Shown here in pieces: positions 25,013-34,864 of a stretch of 64,000 nt of DNA; position 1 is the stretch's first letter, and every line of letters begins with the position of its first letter. The position numbers and the translations under genes were made by a program. The notes beneath the pieces were generated by a model that was given only the letters and a program-made list of their open reading frames with translations, ran no database searches and was not told where the DNA came from. Origin of the DNA: Polaribacter pacificus (GTDB lineage: Bacteria; Bacteroidota; Bacteroidia; Flavobacteriales; Flavobacteriaceae); NCBI RefSeq assembly GCF_038024035.1, contig NZ_CP150664.1:744001-808000 (forward strand), in the 5' to 3' direction.

Positions 25013-27502
25013 TTATTTCTTAGGAACAATTAAGCTTAACAGCTTGCTAAATATATTTTTAGGCTTATCGTTTTCATGATAACCACTGCTGTAGTTTCCA
25101 TAACCATAGCCATAGCCATAGCCATAACCGTAGCCATAACCATATTTATTACTAACAGAGAAGTCATTTAAGACATAACTTACGTTATTTACTTCTTTAT
25201 TACCGTATTTGTCATCAATCATTTTCATCATTCCTTTTTCTGAATAATTTTGACGAATAACATAAATAATCGCATCAGAATATTTAAATAATTCTAGCGC
25301 ATCAGATACTAGACCAACAGGAGGTGTATCAATAATTACATAATCATATTCTTCTTGCAAACGTTTAATTAGTCTGTCAGTATTCTCACTCAAAAGCAAC
25401 TCCGAAGGATTTGGAGGGATAGGACCTGCTAAAATCAAATCTAAATTCGGAACCTGAGTCTTATGAATAATCTCTTCTATAGAATTTTGATTAATCAAGT
25501 AATTCACAACACCTAGCTCATTAGACAATTCAAAATCATTGAAAATTTTAGGTTTTCTTAAATCCATACCTACTAAGACTGTTTTTTTACCTCCTAAGGC
25601 AAAAACAGAAGCCATGTTAATAGAAATCATGGTTTTTCCTTCCCCACTAACAGAAGATGTTAATATCAAGGTTTTTGATTTAGAATCAGCGCTAGTCGAT
25701 TTAAACAAAAATTGAATATTTGATCGCAAAGCTCTAAACGATTCTGCTACAGTAGATTTTGGTTTTTCAAAAACAGCTAAATTATTTTTCCAATTGTTTC
25801 TTCCAACAACCCCAAGAACAGGGATACTGTAATTATTCTCTATCTCCTCTACACTGTGAATCTTGTTATCCAATACCTCCACTACAATGATATAAAAAAG
25901 AGGGAGAACTACACTTAGCATAAAAGCCACCAAATAATTAAAAGTAGGAATTGGGTAAATAGGCCCACTGTTTAAATCCTTTGCTGTATCAATAACCTTA
26001 ATATCAGATACTGTAGCCTGTATGGTTGTACCTGCTTCATAACTCTTCTGCTTCAAATAATTATAATTGGCTTCAGATATTTCAAAATTTCTTTGAAACT
26101 TAATAAGGTTTTGCTGTATAAATGGCAATACCTTTAAAGAGCTTTCAGATTCATTTAAAAGTACATCTACCTTTTGAAGAGCCGTGGAAAATTTTGATCT
26201 TAGGGTGCTTATATTTTCTAGCAGTACTTGCTTAATTCTTTTAATTTCATTGTCTAAAGCAATCATTTCTGGGTGATTATCTTTTGCAACTTCAGAAAAC
26301 AACTCCCTTTGTACTGATTTTTGAATTAAATTGGTGATCTGAGATGATATTTTACCATCTGGCATTTCTGTGATCGCCGGTACTGGAATAGAAGAAGTAT
26401 ATTTTTTTCTATTTACCACATAATTTCTCAGAGAATCTAAATTTTGAATATTGTTCTCTAAATCAATTCTTTGCCTATCATATTCAGTTATTTTATCAAA
26501 AATCAAAGTACCTTCTTCACTTAAATCATAGGTGTTATTTTGCTCCTTAAAATCTCTTAAAGCTGTCTCAATTTTCTTTAAGCTATCGGCTTCTTTGAGG
26601 AATAGTTCATCTATATATTTTTTTGTGTTTTTTGCATAGGCAACTTTTTGCTGCATCTTGTCTTTCTCCAACACTGCAACAGAGGCGTTTAAATAATCGA
26701 CAATTCTATTTGTATTAGAACCTTCTAACTGTAATTTTAAGATAGAGGCACCGTCTCCAACATCAGATACTCGAATGTTTTTATAAGAAGCTACTGTGCC
26801 GTCAAAACTATCAAAACGGATATAATAGGACTCACCTGGAACTAAGTCTCTTTTTGTGTTTAAATAAATATTTAAAAAGGGAATATTAATCGATTCATTT
26901 GTATCAAATTCTCCCGAATATTCTAGATCAGTAGACACATATTCTGAATAAATATTTCCAGACTTTTTTATAGATTCACTATCAGTATAGGTTATTAATT
27001 TATTGATATTGGACTCATTAAAAGTAGTAGTTAACCGCACTCTATCTTTTGCTATAGCATCAACTTGAATAAGCTTTCCGTACAATTGAGGTTTATTTTT
27101 CTGAACTATAACTTTGAAAGGTGTTTTTCCATAGACATCTTCAAGACGGTATTTGCCATCAATTAAGTAACTTACATAAAATTGCAAACTATCTACAACT
27201 TTTTCATTATGAGTTCTGGATCCTAAAATTACCTTTACAGTCCCTATCGCATTGCTTTCTCCTCCCCAGTTAAAGGCAATATTGGTTCCTGTTGAAAACA
27301 AAGGATTATTTTCTTCTTTAACACTAAGTGTCGTATCTAAACTATACTTTTTTTCTTTAAAACCATTCATAAAATTGGCGATGATAAAACCAATGATTAT
27401 GGTTACTGTAAAAAGTTTCCAATAGGCAAGGATCTTATACACATAAGACTTAATGTCTATACTATGTTGTGAGTTGGTATCTAAAGAAGATTTTTTGTTC
27501 AT
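25013..27502 (-). CDS. polysaccharide co-polymerase / tyrosine autokinase (Wzc-like)
   Basis: An inner-membrane protein controlling chain length and export of capsule or exopolysaccharide. The 829 aa contain a Wzz domain bounded by membrane segments at about 33-50 and 525-545, with long coiled-coil helices between. The cytoplasmic BY-kinase has Walker A V-S-G-E-G-K-T (about 617), Walker A' V-G-M-D-L-R-K-P and Walker B V-I-I-D-T-P-P. The tail carries eight Tyr-Gly repeats (about 787-802) plus further tyrosines, the expected autophosphorylation cluster in an extreme form. It follows the Wza gene by 3 bp; the operon has no glycosyltransferases in this window. Confidence 0.93.
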   Translation of the reverse strand: MNKKSSLDTNSQHSIDIKSYVYKILAYWKLFTVTIIIGFIIANFMNGFKEKKYSLDTTLSVKEENNPLFSTGTNIAFNWGGESNAIGTVKVILGSRTHNEKVVDSLQFYVSYLIDGKYRLEDVYGKTPFKVIVQKNKPQLYGKLIQVDAIAKDRVRLTTTFNESNINKLITYTDSESIKKSGNIYSEYVSTDLEYSGEFDTNESINIPFLNIYLNTKRDLVPGESYYIRFDSFDGTVASYKNIRVSDVGDGASILKLQLEGSNTNRIVDYLNASVAVLEKDKMQQKVAYAKNTKKYIDELFLKEADSLKKIETALRDFKEQNNTYDLSEEGTLIFDKITEYDRQRIDLENNIQNLDSLRNYVVNRKKYTSSIPVPAITEMPDGKISSQITNLIQKSVQRELFSEVAKDNHPEMIALDNEIKRIKQVLLENISTLRSKFSTALQKVDVLLNESESSLKVLPFIQQNLIKFQRNFEISEANYNYLKQKSYEAGTTIQATVSDIKVIDTAKDLNSGPIYPIPTFNYLVAFMLSVVLPLFYIIVVEVLDNKIHSVEEIENNYSIPVLGVVGRNNWKNNLAVFEKPKSTVAESFRALRSNIQFLFKSTSADSKSKTLILTSSVSGEGKTMISINMASVFALGGKKTVLVGMDLRKPKIFNDFELSNELGVVNYLINQNSIEEIIHKTQVPNLDLILAGPIPPNPSELLLSENTDRLIKRLQEEYDYVIIDTPPVGLVSDALELFKYSDAIIYVIRQNYSEKGMMKMIDDKYGNKEVNNVSYVLNDFSVSNKYGYGYGYGYGYGYGYGNYSSGYHENDKPKNIFSKLLSLIVPKK
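25097..25144 (-). repeat. hexanucleotide repeat encoding (Tyr-Gly)8 in the Wzc tail
   Basis: Eight tandem copies of TAT-GGY, with one TAC and one GGA variant, fill 48 bp in frame near the 3' end of the kinase gene. As a 6-bp microsatellite it could gain or lose Tyr-Gly units without a frameshift. Confidence 0.95.
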
Positions 27503-27505
27503 AAA

Positions 27506-28309
27506 TTATAGATTTCGAACCAATAAAATAGTTGTTGTCACCAAAGAGAAAACAGAGATAATGGTCGTTAAGGATTGTAAACCTGTTGTTCCAGTACCCC
27601 AAGATTTTTGCTTTAGCGGTTTTACATTGATAATGTCATTTGGTAAAATGTAAAAAACTTCAGAATCAAATGCAGAAGCTTCTGTTAGATCAATAAGGTA
27701 ACGTTTAGGTCCTGAAGGAGAATTCCTCCAAACCTCAATATTTTTTTTATCTCCAGTCAAGGGAATGTCTCCAGCAAAAGAAACAGCATCAAAAATAGTA
27801 ATTCTGTTCTGAAAAATAACTTTAGGCCCCGTTGATTCAACTTCACCTATAATGGTATATTTAATCCCTGTTAAATCAACAGAAACAAAAATATCTCCTA
27901 GGTCTTTAAAATATTTTAAAATTTCTTGCTCTAACTTTAATCGTACTTCCTTAGTGGTATACCCCAGAACGTTCATTTCTCCAATATAAGGCAATCGAAT
28001 GGTTCCGTGTTTGCTAACACTATACCCTTCTATTCTTTCATCTTGATTTGAATACCCTTGATCTGTATTGTTATTCACTGTATTTGTTGTTCTTACATTT
28101 TTCTTAAAGAACGCGACTAGTTTCTCGTTTTTTTCAGATTTAATATCTATACTAATAACATCATCAACCTGCAATCTGTATGGGGCGTCATTTATTTTTT
28201 TAATCGTAGTTTTAGTTGTTGGGTCGCCATTTAAATACACTAAATCTTTTTGGGGAACACAGGAAGCAAATAAAATTATAAAGGCAAGTAATAAAAAGCG
28301 TTTCAACAT
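27506..28309 (-). CDS. Wza-like outer membrane polysaccharide export lipoprotein
   Basis: A 267-aa outer-membrane polysaccharide export protein. It has a lipoprotein signal with lipobox F-A-S-C (Cys about 17), a Poly_export domain (Y-R-L-Q-V-D-D-V-I-S-I-D-I, residues about 44-150, with G-T-I-R-L-P-Y-I-G and V-R-L-K-L-E-Q) and a SLBB domain (Y-T-I-I-G-E-V-E-S-T-G-P-K). A C-terminal hydrophobic helix at about 243-262 is common in Bacteroidetes members. It is the first gene of the two-gene operon with the Wzc-like kinase, 3 bp apart, and together they form an envelope-spanning export channel. Confidence 0.92.
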   Translation of the reverse strand: MLKRFLLLAFIILFASCVPQKDLVYLNGDPTTKTTIKKINDAPYRLQVDDVISIDIKSEKNEKLVAFFKKNVRTTNTVNNNTDQGYSNQDERIEGYSVSKHGTIRLPYIGEMNVLGYTTKEVRLKLEQEILKYFKDLGDIFVSVDLTGIKYTIIGEVESTGPKVIFQNRITIFDAVSFAGDIPLTGDKKNIEVWRNSPSGPKRYLIDLTEASAFDSEVFYILPNDIINVKPLKQKSWGTGTTGLQSLTTIISVFSLVTTTILLVRNL

Positions 28310-28331
28310 AACAAAATCTCATTTGATTTCA

Positions 28332-28339
28332 CAAATATA
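28332..28339 (-). promoter_or_regulatory. wza-wzc -7 promoter element
   Basis: TATATTTG on the minus strand is an exact match, 22 bp before the Wza ATG. No convincing -33 box. Confidence 0.45.
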
Positions 28340-28398
28340 ATTTTTCTAAGTTTATTCTTGTAATTTTTCTATTATTTTCGCCATTAATAACTTGAATT

Positions 28399-29175
28399 AT
28401 GTTTTTTAAAATTAAAGCGTACCTTATTTTCTTATTAAAATCAACCAATCAGCATGGTGTTCACTCGCCTTTTGTTTTTGATTTAACAACAAAATGCCTG
28501 TACCAAAAACAGCTTCAAGAAAAGTTTAGTGTTTTTGTTGAATATAAAAAAAGCTTAAAAAGGAACAAGTCTATAATCAATGTAACAGATTTCGGAGCTG
28601 GTTCTAAAGTCTTTACAAGCTCAGCAAGACCAATCTCTTTGATTGCAAAATATGCTGGAGTCTCAAACAAAAGAGCGGCACTTTTAATGCAACTAACCAA
28701 CTATCTAAAGCCAACAAAAATTCTAGAAATTGGTACATCTTTAGGTTTGAGCACGGCTGCAATGAAACTAGGAGCACCTAAAGCAATCATCACAAGTTTA
28801 GAAGGCTGCCCAGAAACTGCAAGAATAGCAGAACAACAATTGACTGATTTTGAATTTAAAGACATTAACATTGTTATTGGTGATTTTAAAGAAACCCTTA
28901 ACGCAGTTCTACTAAACAATACTTTTGATTTCATTTATTTTGATGGAAATCATCAAGAAAAGCCAACCATAAACTATTTTGAACAGTGTTTACAAGCAGC
29001 TCATAACGATAGTGTTTTTATTTTTGATGATATTCATTGGAGTCCAGAAATGGAAAAAGCTTGGCGGTATATCAAAGAGCACCCAAAAGTTAAAGTTACT
29101 ATAGACACCTTTCAGTGGGGGCTCGTTTTCTTTAGAAAAGAACAAGAAAAAGAACATTTTACAATTAGAGTCTAA
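28399..29175 (+). CDS. class I SAM-dependent methyltransferase
   Basis: A 258-aa O-methyltransferase-like protein. The Rossmann SAM-binding motif is I-L-E-I-G-T-S-L-G-L-S-T near 109-120, with a later acidic E-G-C-P-E-T and the motif F-D-F-I-Y-F-D-G-N-H near 177-186, which resembles catechol-O-methyltransferase family members. An N-terminal segment (about 15-25) contains H-G-V-H-S-P-F-V-F, a hallmark of the flavobacterial family. The substrate is unknown. It is divergent from the polysaccharide export genes and upstream of the cobalamin adenosyltransferase gene. Confidence 0.85.
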   Translation: MFFKIKAYLIFLLKSTNQHGVHSPFVFDLTTKCLYQKQLQEKFSVFVEYKKSLKRNKSIINVTDFGAGSKVFTSSARPISLIAKYAGVSNKRAALLMQLTNYLKPTKILEIGTSLGLSTAAMKLGAPKAIITSLEGCPETARIAEQQLTDFEFKDINIVIGDFKETLNAVLLNNTFDFIYFDGNHQEKPTINYFEQCLQAAHNDSVFIFDDIHWSPEMEKAWRYIKEHPKVKVTIDTFQWGLVFFRKEQEKEHFTIRV

Positions 29176-29204
29176 GCGATTGCTTTTTATTAAAAGAACC
29201 TTTG

Positions 29205-29212
29205 TAACTTTG
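29205..29212 (+). promoter_or_regulatory. pduO-type adenosyltransferase -7 element
   Basis: TAACTTTG is an exact TAnnTTTG match 22 bp before the ATG, with TTG about 22 bp upstream. The leader is far too short for a cobalamin riboswitch. Confidence 0.45.
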
Positions 29213-29234
29213 AATTGAAAAGAGAAATTATACC

Positions 29235-29810
29235 ATGAAAATATACACTAAAACCGGTGATAAAGGAACCACTGCCCTATTTGGTGGCACAAGAGTACCG
29301 AAACATCATTTAAGAATTGAATCCTACGGAACTGTCGATGAATTAAATTCATACATCGGACTTATTAGAGACCAAAATATATCTGAAGAACAAAAAGACG
29401 CTTTGCTTAAAATTCAAAATGAGTTATTTACTTTAGGTGCCATGTTAGCCACACCTGCAGATAAAGAAATTCTAAAAAACGGAAAGGAGCGTTTAAACAT
29501 TCCTAAAATACAACCCGAGACCGTTGTTTTTTTAGAAGACGAAATTGACCGCATGAATGAAGAGCTTCCACCTATGACCAACTTTATCTTACCTGGAGGA
29601 CATCAAACGGTGTCATTCTGTCATATTACTCGCTGTGTTTGTAGAAGAACAGAACGCCTGGTTACACAATTAAATGAAGAAGAAACAATAAACTCAGACA
29701 TATTAACCTATTTAAACAGACTTTCTGACTACCTTTTTGTATTGGCACGAAAGTTGACTAAAGACTTATCAGCAAAGGAAATTCCTTGGATTCCTAAAAA
29801 AGAAAATTAA
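29235..29810 (+). CDS. cob(I)alamin adenosyltransferase, PduO type
   Basis: Transfers the 5'-deoxyadenosyl group of ATP to cob(I)alamin, making adenosylcobalamin. The 191-aa helical protein shows the ATP-binding N-terminus Y-T-K-T-G-D-K-G-T-T-A-L-F-G-G, S-Y-G-T-V-D-E-L-N-S near 31-40, L-P-G-G near 121 and the substrate motif C-R-R-T-E-R near 135-140. All are diagnostic of the PduO/EutT-like family. In this genome it could supply cofactor both to mutases and to the CarH-like photoreceptor at 13389. That link is inference. Confidence 0.95.
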   Translation: MKIYTKTGDKGTTALFGGTRVPKHHLRIESYGTVDELNSYIGLIRDQNISEEQKDALLKIQNELFTLGAMLATPADKEILKNGKERLNIPKIQPETVVFLEDEIDRMNEELPPMTNFILPGGHQTVSFCHITRCVCRRTERLVTQLNEEETINSDILTYLNRLSDYLFVLARKLTKDLSAKEIPWIPKKEN

Positions 29811-29848
29811 GTTCTTTATTTTATTGACAGAGATTTATCAAATAAACC

Positions 29849-29878
29849 TTGGTTATATCAATTTTAATTTTATTTTTG
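29849..29878 (+). promoter_or_regulatory. promoter of the DUF2795 gene
   Basis: TTG (29849-29851), 19 bp, TATTTTTG (29871-29878): one of the best consensus matches in the window, 22 bp before the ATG. Confidence 0.65.
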
Positions 29879-29900
29879 CACAAAATTTAAACGATTAAAA

Positions 29901-30122
29901 ATGTATTGGACTCTAGAATTAGCATCTTATTTAGCAGATGCCCCTTGGCCAGCAACTAAAGACGAATTGATAGATTACGCTATTAGAACAGGAGCTCCAT
30001 TAGAAGTCGCAGAAAATCTGCAAGACATTGAAGATGAAGGAGAACCTTATGATTCTATAGTGGAAATTTGGCCCGACTATCCTTCTGAAGAAGATTATCT
30101 TTGGAATGAAGATGAATATTAG
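29901..30122 (+). CDS. DUF2795 family small acidic protein
   Basis: A 73-aa, strongly acidic protein matching the DUF2795 layout: Y-W-T-L-E-L-A-S-Y-L at the start, P-A-T-K-D-E-L-I-D-Y-A near 18-28 and E-N-L-Q-D-I-E-D-E-G-E-P-Y-D-S near 38-52. The C-terminus is rich in Asp, Glu, Trp and Tyr. Function is unknown; members are soluble and highly conserved in flavobacteria. A strong promoter and terminator suggest high, independent expression. Confidence 0.88.
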   Translation: MYWTLELASYLADAPWPATKDELIDYAIRTGAPLEVAENLQDIEDEGEPYDSIVEIWPDYPSEEDYLWNEDEY

Positions 30123-30137
30123 AAAAATATTAACAAT

Positions 30138-30166
30138 AAAAAGTCTCATTTGAGGCTTTTTTTTTG
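30138..30166 (+). terminator. terminator after the DUF2795 gene
   Basis: Seven-pair stem AGTCTCA/TGAGGCT (30142-30148, 30151-30157, one G-T pair) followed by nine Ts. Confidence 0.8.
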
Positions 30167-30286
30167 TGTATATTTAATCTCTATAAAACGGGCATATTAG
30201 TCAGTAAAAAAAACATAATATTCTTCAAGAAATCTAGACAATTACTTTCGGTTTTAACAAATTGAATTATACATAACACATTAACA

Positions 30287-33200
30287 ATGAGCTTACTTAA
30301 CTCTGTCTTAAAAATATTTGTAGGAGACAAACAACAAAAAGATTTAAAATTACTACAACCTATTGTATCAAAAACAAATGCTTTTGAAAATGCTTTTTTA
30401 GCTTTATCTAATGATGAGCTAAGGGCAAAGTCAGATGAGTTTAGATTAAAAATCAAAGAGGCAACTGCTACCTACGATTCTCAAATCGAGGTTTTAGAAA
30501 AAGAAGCGTTGGCTGCAGAGATTGATAGACAAGAGAGTATTTATAGCGAAATCGATTCCTTAAGAGACCGCGCTTACGAAGCTTCAGAAGCTATCTTAAA
30601 CGAGATCATGCCAGAAGCATTTGCTGTCATGAAAGAAACAGCAAGACGTTTTAAAGAAAATTCTGAAATAGTTGTTACAGCAACTCCTTTTGATCGAGAA
30701 ATTTCTGCTAAGAAAGATCTGGTAACCTTAAAAGATGATAAGGCTATTTGGTCTAATTCTTGGGATGCTGCTGGACAAGAAGTTACTTGGGATATGGTCC
30801 ATTACGATGTTCAATTAATTGGAGGGTCTGTATTGCATCAAGGGAAAATTGCCGAAATGATGACTGGAGAAGGTAAAACTTTGGTTTCTACCCTACCTGT
30901 ATACCTCAATGCCTTAACAGGTAAAGGAGTGCATTTGGTAACAGTAAATGATTACTTGGCAAAACGTGATGCTGCTTGGATGGGACCATTATTAGAGTTC
31001 CATGGACTTAGTGTTGACTGTATTGACAACTATGAGCCAAATTCTGACGCACGTAGAAAAGCATATAATGCTGATGTCACATACGGAACCAATAATGAGT
31101 TTGGTTTTGATTATTTGAGAGACAATATGGCTCATACCAAAGAAGAATTGGTTCAAAGAGCACCAAATTATGCAATCATTGATGAGGTTGACTCTGTTTT
31201 GATTGATGATGCCAGAACTCCTTTAATTATTTCTGGTGCAGTACCTCAAGGTGATAGACATGAGTTTAATGAACTAAAGCCTTTAGTAAATGATATTGTA
31301 AACTTACAACGTCACTATTTAGTAGGAGTACTTGCAGAGGCTAAAAAATTAATTTCTGAGGGCAACACCAAAGAAGGAGGTTTCTTATTACTTAGAGTAT
31401 ACCGAGGAATCCCAAAAAACAAAGCACTGATTAAGTTTTTATCTCAAGAAGGGATTAAACTTCTGTTGCAAAAGACAGAAAATCACTATATGGCTGATAA
31501 CAATAAGTTAATGCCAGAAGTTGATGCAGAATTGTATTATACCATTGAAGAGAAAAACAACTCTATTGATTTAACAGACAAAGGAATTGCTCATTTATCA
31601 GGAAAAACCAGTGATGATAATTTCTTTATCCTACCAGATATCGGTGTAAAAATTGGTGAGATTGACAACAGCCAAGAAGCTGCCGAAATTAAAGCAAAAC
31701 ACAAAGAAGAACTTTACAGAGACTTTAGTATTAAGAGTGAACGAATTCATACCATGAACCAATTGCTTAAAGCCTACTCATTGTTTGAAAAAGACACGGA
31801 GTATGTGGTGATGGACAACAAAGTAAAGATTGTCGATGAGCAAACAGGTCGTATTATGGATGGACGTCGTTATTCTGATGGACTACACCAAGCTATCGAA
31901 GCTAAAGAAAATGTAAAAATTGAAGACGCTACTCAAACTTTTGCAACGGTAACACTTCAAAATTACTTTAGAATGTACCGAAAACTTTCAGGGATGACAG
32001 GTACTGCGATTACCGAAGCTGGTGAGCTTTGGGAAATTTACAAATTGGATGTTGTAGAGATTCCTACAAATCGTCCAATTCAAAGAGATGACAAAGAAGA
32101 TTTAGTCTATAAAACTACTCGTGAAAAATACAATGCAGTGATTGATGACATTGTTACCCTAGTTGATCAGAAACGTCCAGTATTGGTCGGAACTACATCT
32201 GTAGAGATTTCTGAGCTACTTGGTAGAATGTTACAAATGAGAAACATTCCTCACAATATCTTAAATGCAAAATTGCATAAAAAAGAAGCAGACATCGTTG
32301 CCGAAGCTGGTAAGCCTGGTGTAGTAACCATTGCTACCAACATGGCTGGTCGTGGTACTGATATTAAACTTAGTCCAGAAGTTAAAGAAGCTGGAGGTTT
32401 GGCAATTATCGGTACAGAAAGACATGATTCTCGTCGAGTAGACAGACAGTTAAGAGGTAGAGCCGGTAGACAAGGTGATGTTGGTTCTTCTCAGTTTTAT
32501 ATTGCTTTGGATGACAATTTGATGCGTATTTTTGGATCGGATAGAATTGCAAAAATGATGGATCGAATGGGCTTAAAAGAAGGCGAAGTGATTCAGCATT
32601 CTATGATTACCAAATCGATCGAAAGAGCACAAAAGAAAGTAGAAGAAAACAACTTTGGCATACGTAAACGTTTGTTAGAGTACGATGATATTATGAATTC
32701 ACAACGTGAGTTTGTTTACAAACGCAGACGTCATGCTTTGGATGGAGATCGCCTAAAAATTGATATCGTAAACATGATTTTTGATACCTGTCAGGCGTTG
32801 ATTAATGAAAATAAAATCGACAATAATTATCAAAATTTTGAATTTGAATTGATTCGCTTGTCTTCTATGACTTCACCGTTTACTGAAGAGGAATTTAAAA
32901 AATTACCAGAGCAAGAATTGATTGATACATTGTACGAGGCTATCTACAAACATTATCAAGATAAAATTACCAATAGCGCGATTGCAGCTTATCCTGTAAT
33001 TAAAGATGTATTTGAAAATGAAGGAGATCGTTATGAAAGAATTGTAGTCCCTTTTTCTGATGGTGTTAAAAGCTTACAGGTCGTTACAAACCTTAAAAAA
33101 GCTTATGAATCAGAAGGTAAAGAGCTGATTAAAGATTTTGAAAAGAACATTACCCTAGCCATAATTGATGAAAACTGGAAGAACCACTTACGTCAGATGG

Positions 33201-33625
33201 ATGAGTTAAAGAGTTCTGTTCAGAACGCATCTTATGAGCAAAAAGATCCTTTGTTAATTTACAAGTTTGAAGCTTTTGAATTGTTTAAACAAATGATCGA
33301 CTCTGTAAATAAAGAAGTGTTGTCATTCTTATTTAAAGGAGAAATTCCAAATCAAGGAAATTCACAAATTTCTGAAGCTCACCAACAAAAAAGAGAGCGC
33401 TTAAACGTTAGTAAGGCTGATGTACAAAACAGCACAGAGCAAGCTATAAGCAACTCTAGACAGCAAGAGCAAGCACCTGTAGAAACCATTACTAGAGATC
33501 AACCAAAGATTGGTAGAAACGAGCGTGTTACAATTAAAAATGTAATGAGCGGTGAAGAACAAGAGTTAAAATACAAACAAGCCATTCCTTTGATAGAAAA
33601 AGGAGAATGGGTATTAGTAAAATAA
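30287..33625 (+). CDS. secA: preprotein translocase ATPase SecA
   Basis: ATP-driven motor of the Sec export channel. The 1112 aa are well above the roughly 900 of E. coli, as in other Bacteroidetes SecAs. Walker A is T-G-E-G-K-T (193-198), the DEAD motif D-E-V-D-S-V near 299-304, and motif VI-like R-G-R-A-G-R-Q-G-D near 722-730. An extended N-terminal domain segment (about 60-160) and an insertion near 345-400 account for much of the extra length. The tail lacks the Cys-rich zinc-binding SecB-contact motif. It is followed after 2 bp by a small membrane-protein gene. Confidence 0.97.
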   Translation: MSLLNSVLKIFVGDKQQKDLKLLQPIVSKTNAFENAFLALSNDELRAKSDEFRLKIKEATATYDSQIEVLEKEALAAEIDRQESIYSEIDSLRDRAYEASEAILNEIMPEAFAVMKETARRFKENSEIVVTATPFDREISAKKDLVTLKDDKAIWSNSWDAAGQEVTWDMVHYDVQLIGGSVLHQGKIAEMMTGEGKTLVSTLPVYLNALTGKGVHLVTVNDYLAKRDAAWMGPLLEFHGLSVDCIDNYEPNSDARRKAYNADVTYGTNNEFGFDYLRDNMAHTKEELVQRAPNYAIIDEVDSVLIDDARTPLIISGAVPQGDRHEFNELKPLVNDIVNLQRHYLVGVLAEAKKLISEGNTKEGGFLLLRVYRGIPKNKALIKFLSQEGIKLLLQKTENHYMADNNKLMPEVDAELYYTIEEKNNSIDLTDKGIAHLSGKTSDDNFFILPDIGVKIGEIDNSQEAAEIKAKHKEELYRDFSIKSERIHTMNQLLKAYSLFEKDTEYVVMDNKVKIVDEQTGRIMDGRRYSDGLHQAIEAKENVKIEDATQTFATVTLQNYFRMYRKLSGMTGTAITEAGELWEIYKLDVVEIPTNRPIQRDDKEDLVYKTTREKYNAVIDDIVTLVDQKRPVLVGTTSVEISELLGRMLQMRNIPHNILNAKLHKKEADIVAEAGKPGVVTIATNMAGRGTDIKLSPEVKEAGGLAIIGTERHDSRRVDRQLRGRAGRQGDVGSSQFYIALDDNLMRIFGSDRIAKMMDRMGLKEGEVIQHSMITKSIERAQKKVEENNFGIRKRLLEYDDIMNSQREFVYKRRRHALDGDRLKIDIVNMIFDTCQALINENKIDNNYQNFEFELIRLSSMTSPFTEEEFKKLPEQELIDTLYEAIYKHYQDKITNSAIAAYPVIKDVFENEGDRYERIVVPFSDGVKSLQVVTNLKKAYESEGKELIKDFEKNITLAIIDENWKNHLRQMDELKSSVQNASYEQKDPLLIYKFEAFELFKQMIDSVNKEVLSFLFKGEIPNQGNSQISEAHQQKRERLNVSKADVQNSTEQAISNSRQQEQAPVETITRDQPKIGRNERVTIKNVMSGEEQELKYKQAIPLIEKGEWVLVK

Positions 33626-33627
33626 TC

Positions 33628-33837
33628 ATGAAAAAAATAATCCCATATATCTACTTTATAATAGGAATCAGTTTTGTTGTTAAAGGTTTTTACGCCCTTT
33701 TTAATGAACAAGAAATTTACTATTTGATTTTCTCCCTACAAACAGAAAGCAAGTGGATCTATATTTTATTTAATTTATTTTTTGGCGGATTGATTTTGTA
33801 CACCGGAATTAGAAGACTAAAAAGTTTAAAAGAGTAA
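33628..33837 (+). CDS. small two-helix membrane protein downstream of secA
   Basis: A 69-aa protein starting M-K-K-I-I-P-Y at 33628, 2 bp after the secA stop. The frame is open a few codons further up into secA, but this ATG is the natural start. There are two hydrophobic helices (about 4-22 and 42-60) and a basic tail R-R-L-K-S-L-K-E. I recognise no family. Tight coupling to secA suggests co-expression, and a strong terminator follows. Confidence 0.7.
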   Translation: MKKIIPYIYFIIGISFVVKGFYALFNEQEIYYLIFSLQTESKWIYILFNLFFGGLILYTGIRRLKSLKE

Positions 33838-33854
33838 TCGCTTCTTTATAAAAC

Positions 33855-33889
33855 AGAAAAAGCCGATACAATTTGTATCGGCTTTTTTA
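33855..33889. terminator. bidirectional terminator after secA operon
   Basis: Ten-bp perfect stem AGCCGATACA/TGTATCGGCT (33861-33870, 33874-33883), flanked by A5 and T6. It also serves the converging gene at 33903. Confidence 0.92.
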
Positions 33890-33902
33890 TGCATAAATAT
33901 TA

Positions 33903-34862
33903 TTATTTTTTTCTCAAATACACCGTTCCCAGACTAGCTTCGAGTTTCATTTTTACTTTTCCGCGCTTAAGCTTTAACTTCATTTGTTGTTGACCATCAG
34001 CCTCACTCTCCTGTAAAATATTAAAATCTAAATCGCTATAAATTGCAGATCCATTTGCTTCTACATTTACATCAGAGTTAGCAGGCATTGTAACATCAAT
34101 AAAGCCATTATTGGTATAAACAGAATATAGTTTTAAAGGAGCTTTTTTATCAAATACTACGGTAACATTACCTCCTATTGAATTGATCGATACAGGCCCT
34201 GTAACATCGGTTAATTTAAAATTATTTAACGATGTTGTTAATTCAACTTCTCCATTAAAATTAGACAATGAAGATGCTTTATTTGAATAAAAAACAGCAT
34301 ATTTAGAGTTCTCACTTTTACAATTACTAGTATCCCAATTTAGCTTGATTGAATTTGGAATCTTAATTAAATAACGCTCATTGTTTAGCATTACAAACTG
34401 ACCAGAGGCTGCGTCTTTAAAAACCAATTCGCCATCTTTTTGTTCAATGGTAAAATATATTCCTAAGTCTTTATTTTCTTGTTTTTTTCCTAGTCTTTTT
34501 AAGCCTTCTTTTTTACTCTCATTTCTATTTGAAAAAAAGACATAACTAGCTCGAAGAGAATCTGATTTTATGTTAGTAACAACAGGAATATTATTTCTAT
34601 TAGATTGGGATGCATTCCCATTTAATTTTACTCCTGTGCTAAAAACAACTCCTGTATTCAAATTTCTAGCATTGGTAAATGTAGTTTTCGTGTCATGTAG
34701 GCTTTTTATGATCACCTCATTTCCATCATAACCTTCAATGGTGAAGTTTTTAGTAGAACATATTTTTAAGGTTCCTTTATTAAATTTAATTTTCTTTTCC
34801 TGAGCATTTAAGGTTAAAACAGTTAAAAATGCGATGATTAGTAGGGTGCTTATATGTTTCAT
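33903..34862 (-). CDS. exported DUF4097-like beta-helix protein
   Basis: A 319-aa protein with a signal peptide (about 1-20, ending L-N-A-Q). The C-terminal half is built of repeating short beta strands of the putative-adhesin DUF4097 type (E-V-E-L-T-T, G-P-V-S-I-N-S-I-G-G-N-V-T-V-V, N-G-F-I-D-V-T-M-P). It is the third gene of a sigma / anti-sigma operon, 2 bp after the anti-sigma gene, so it is probably an envelope target or sensor of that module. The molecular function is unknown. Confidence 0.75.
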   Translation of the reverse strand: MKHISTLLIIAFLTVLTLNAQEKKIKFNKGTLKICSTKNFTIEGYDGNEVIIKSLHDTKTTFTNARNLNTGVVFSTGVKLNGNASQSNRNNIPVVTNIKSDSLRASYVFFSNRNESKKEGLKRLGKKQENKDLGIYFTIEQKDGELVFKDAASGQFVMLNNERYLIKIPNSIKLNWDTSNCKSENSKYAVFYSNKASSLSNFNGEVELTTSLNNFKLTDVTGPVSINSIGGNVTVVFDKKAPLKLYSVYTNNGFIDVTMPANSDVNVEANGSAIYSDLDFNILQESEADGQQQMKLKLKRGKVKMKLEASLGTVYLRKK

Positions 34863-34864
34863 GA

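Noticed and set aside
25097..25144. Frameshift or assembly artefact in the Wzc tail
   Set aside because: The repeat is in frame, keeps a run of sensible codons and is followed by a normal stop, so the frame is intact.
29176..29234. Cobalamin riboswitch before the adenosyltransferase
   Set aside because: Only 59 bp separate the genes and a promoter lies within them; a B12 riboswitch needs about 200 nt.
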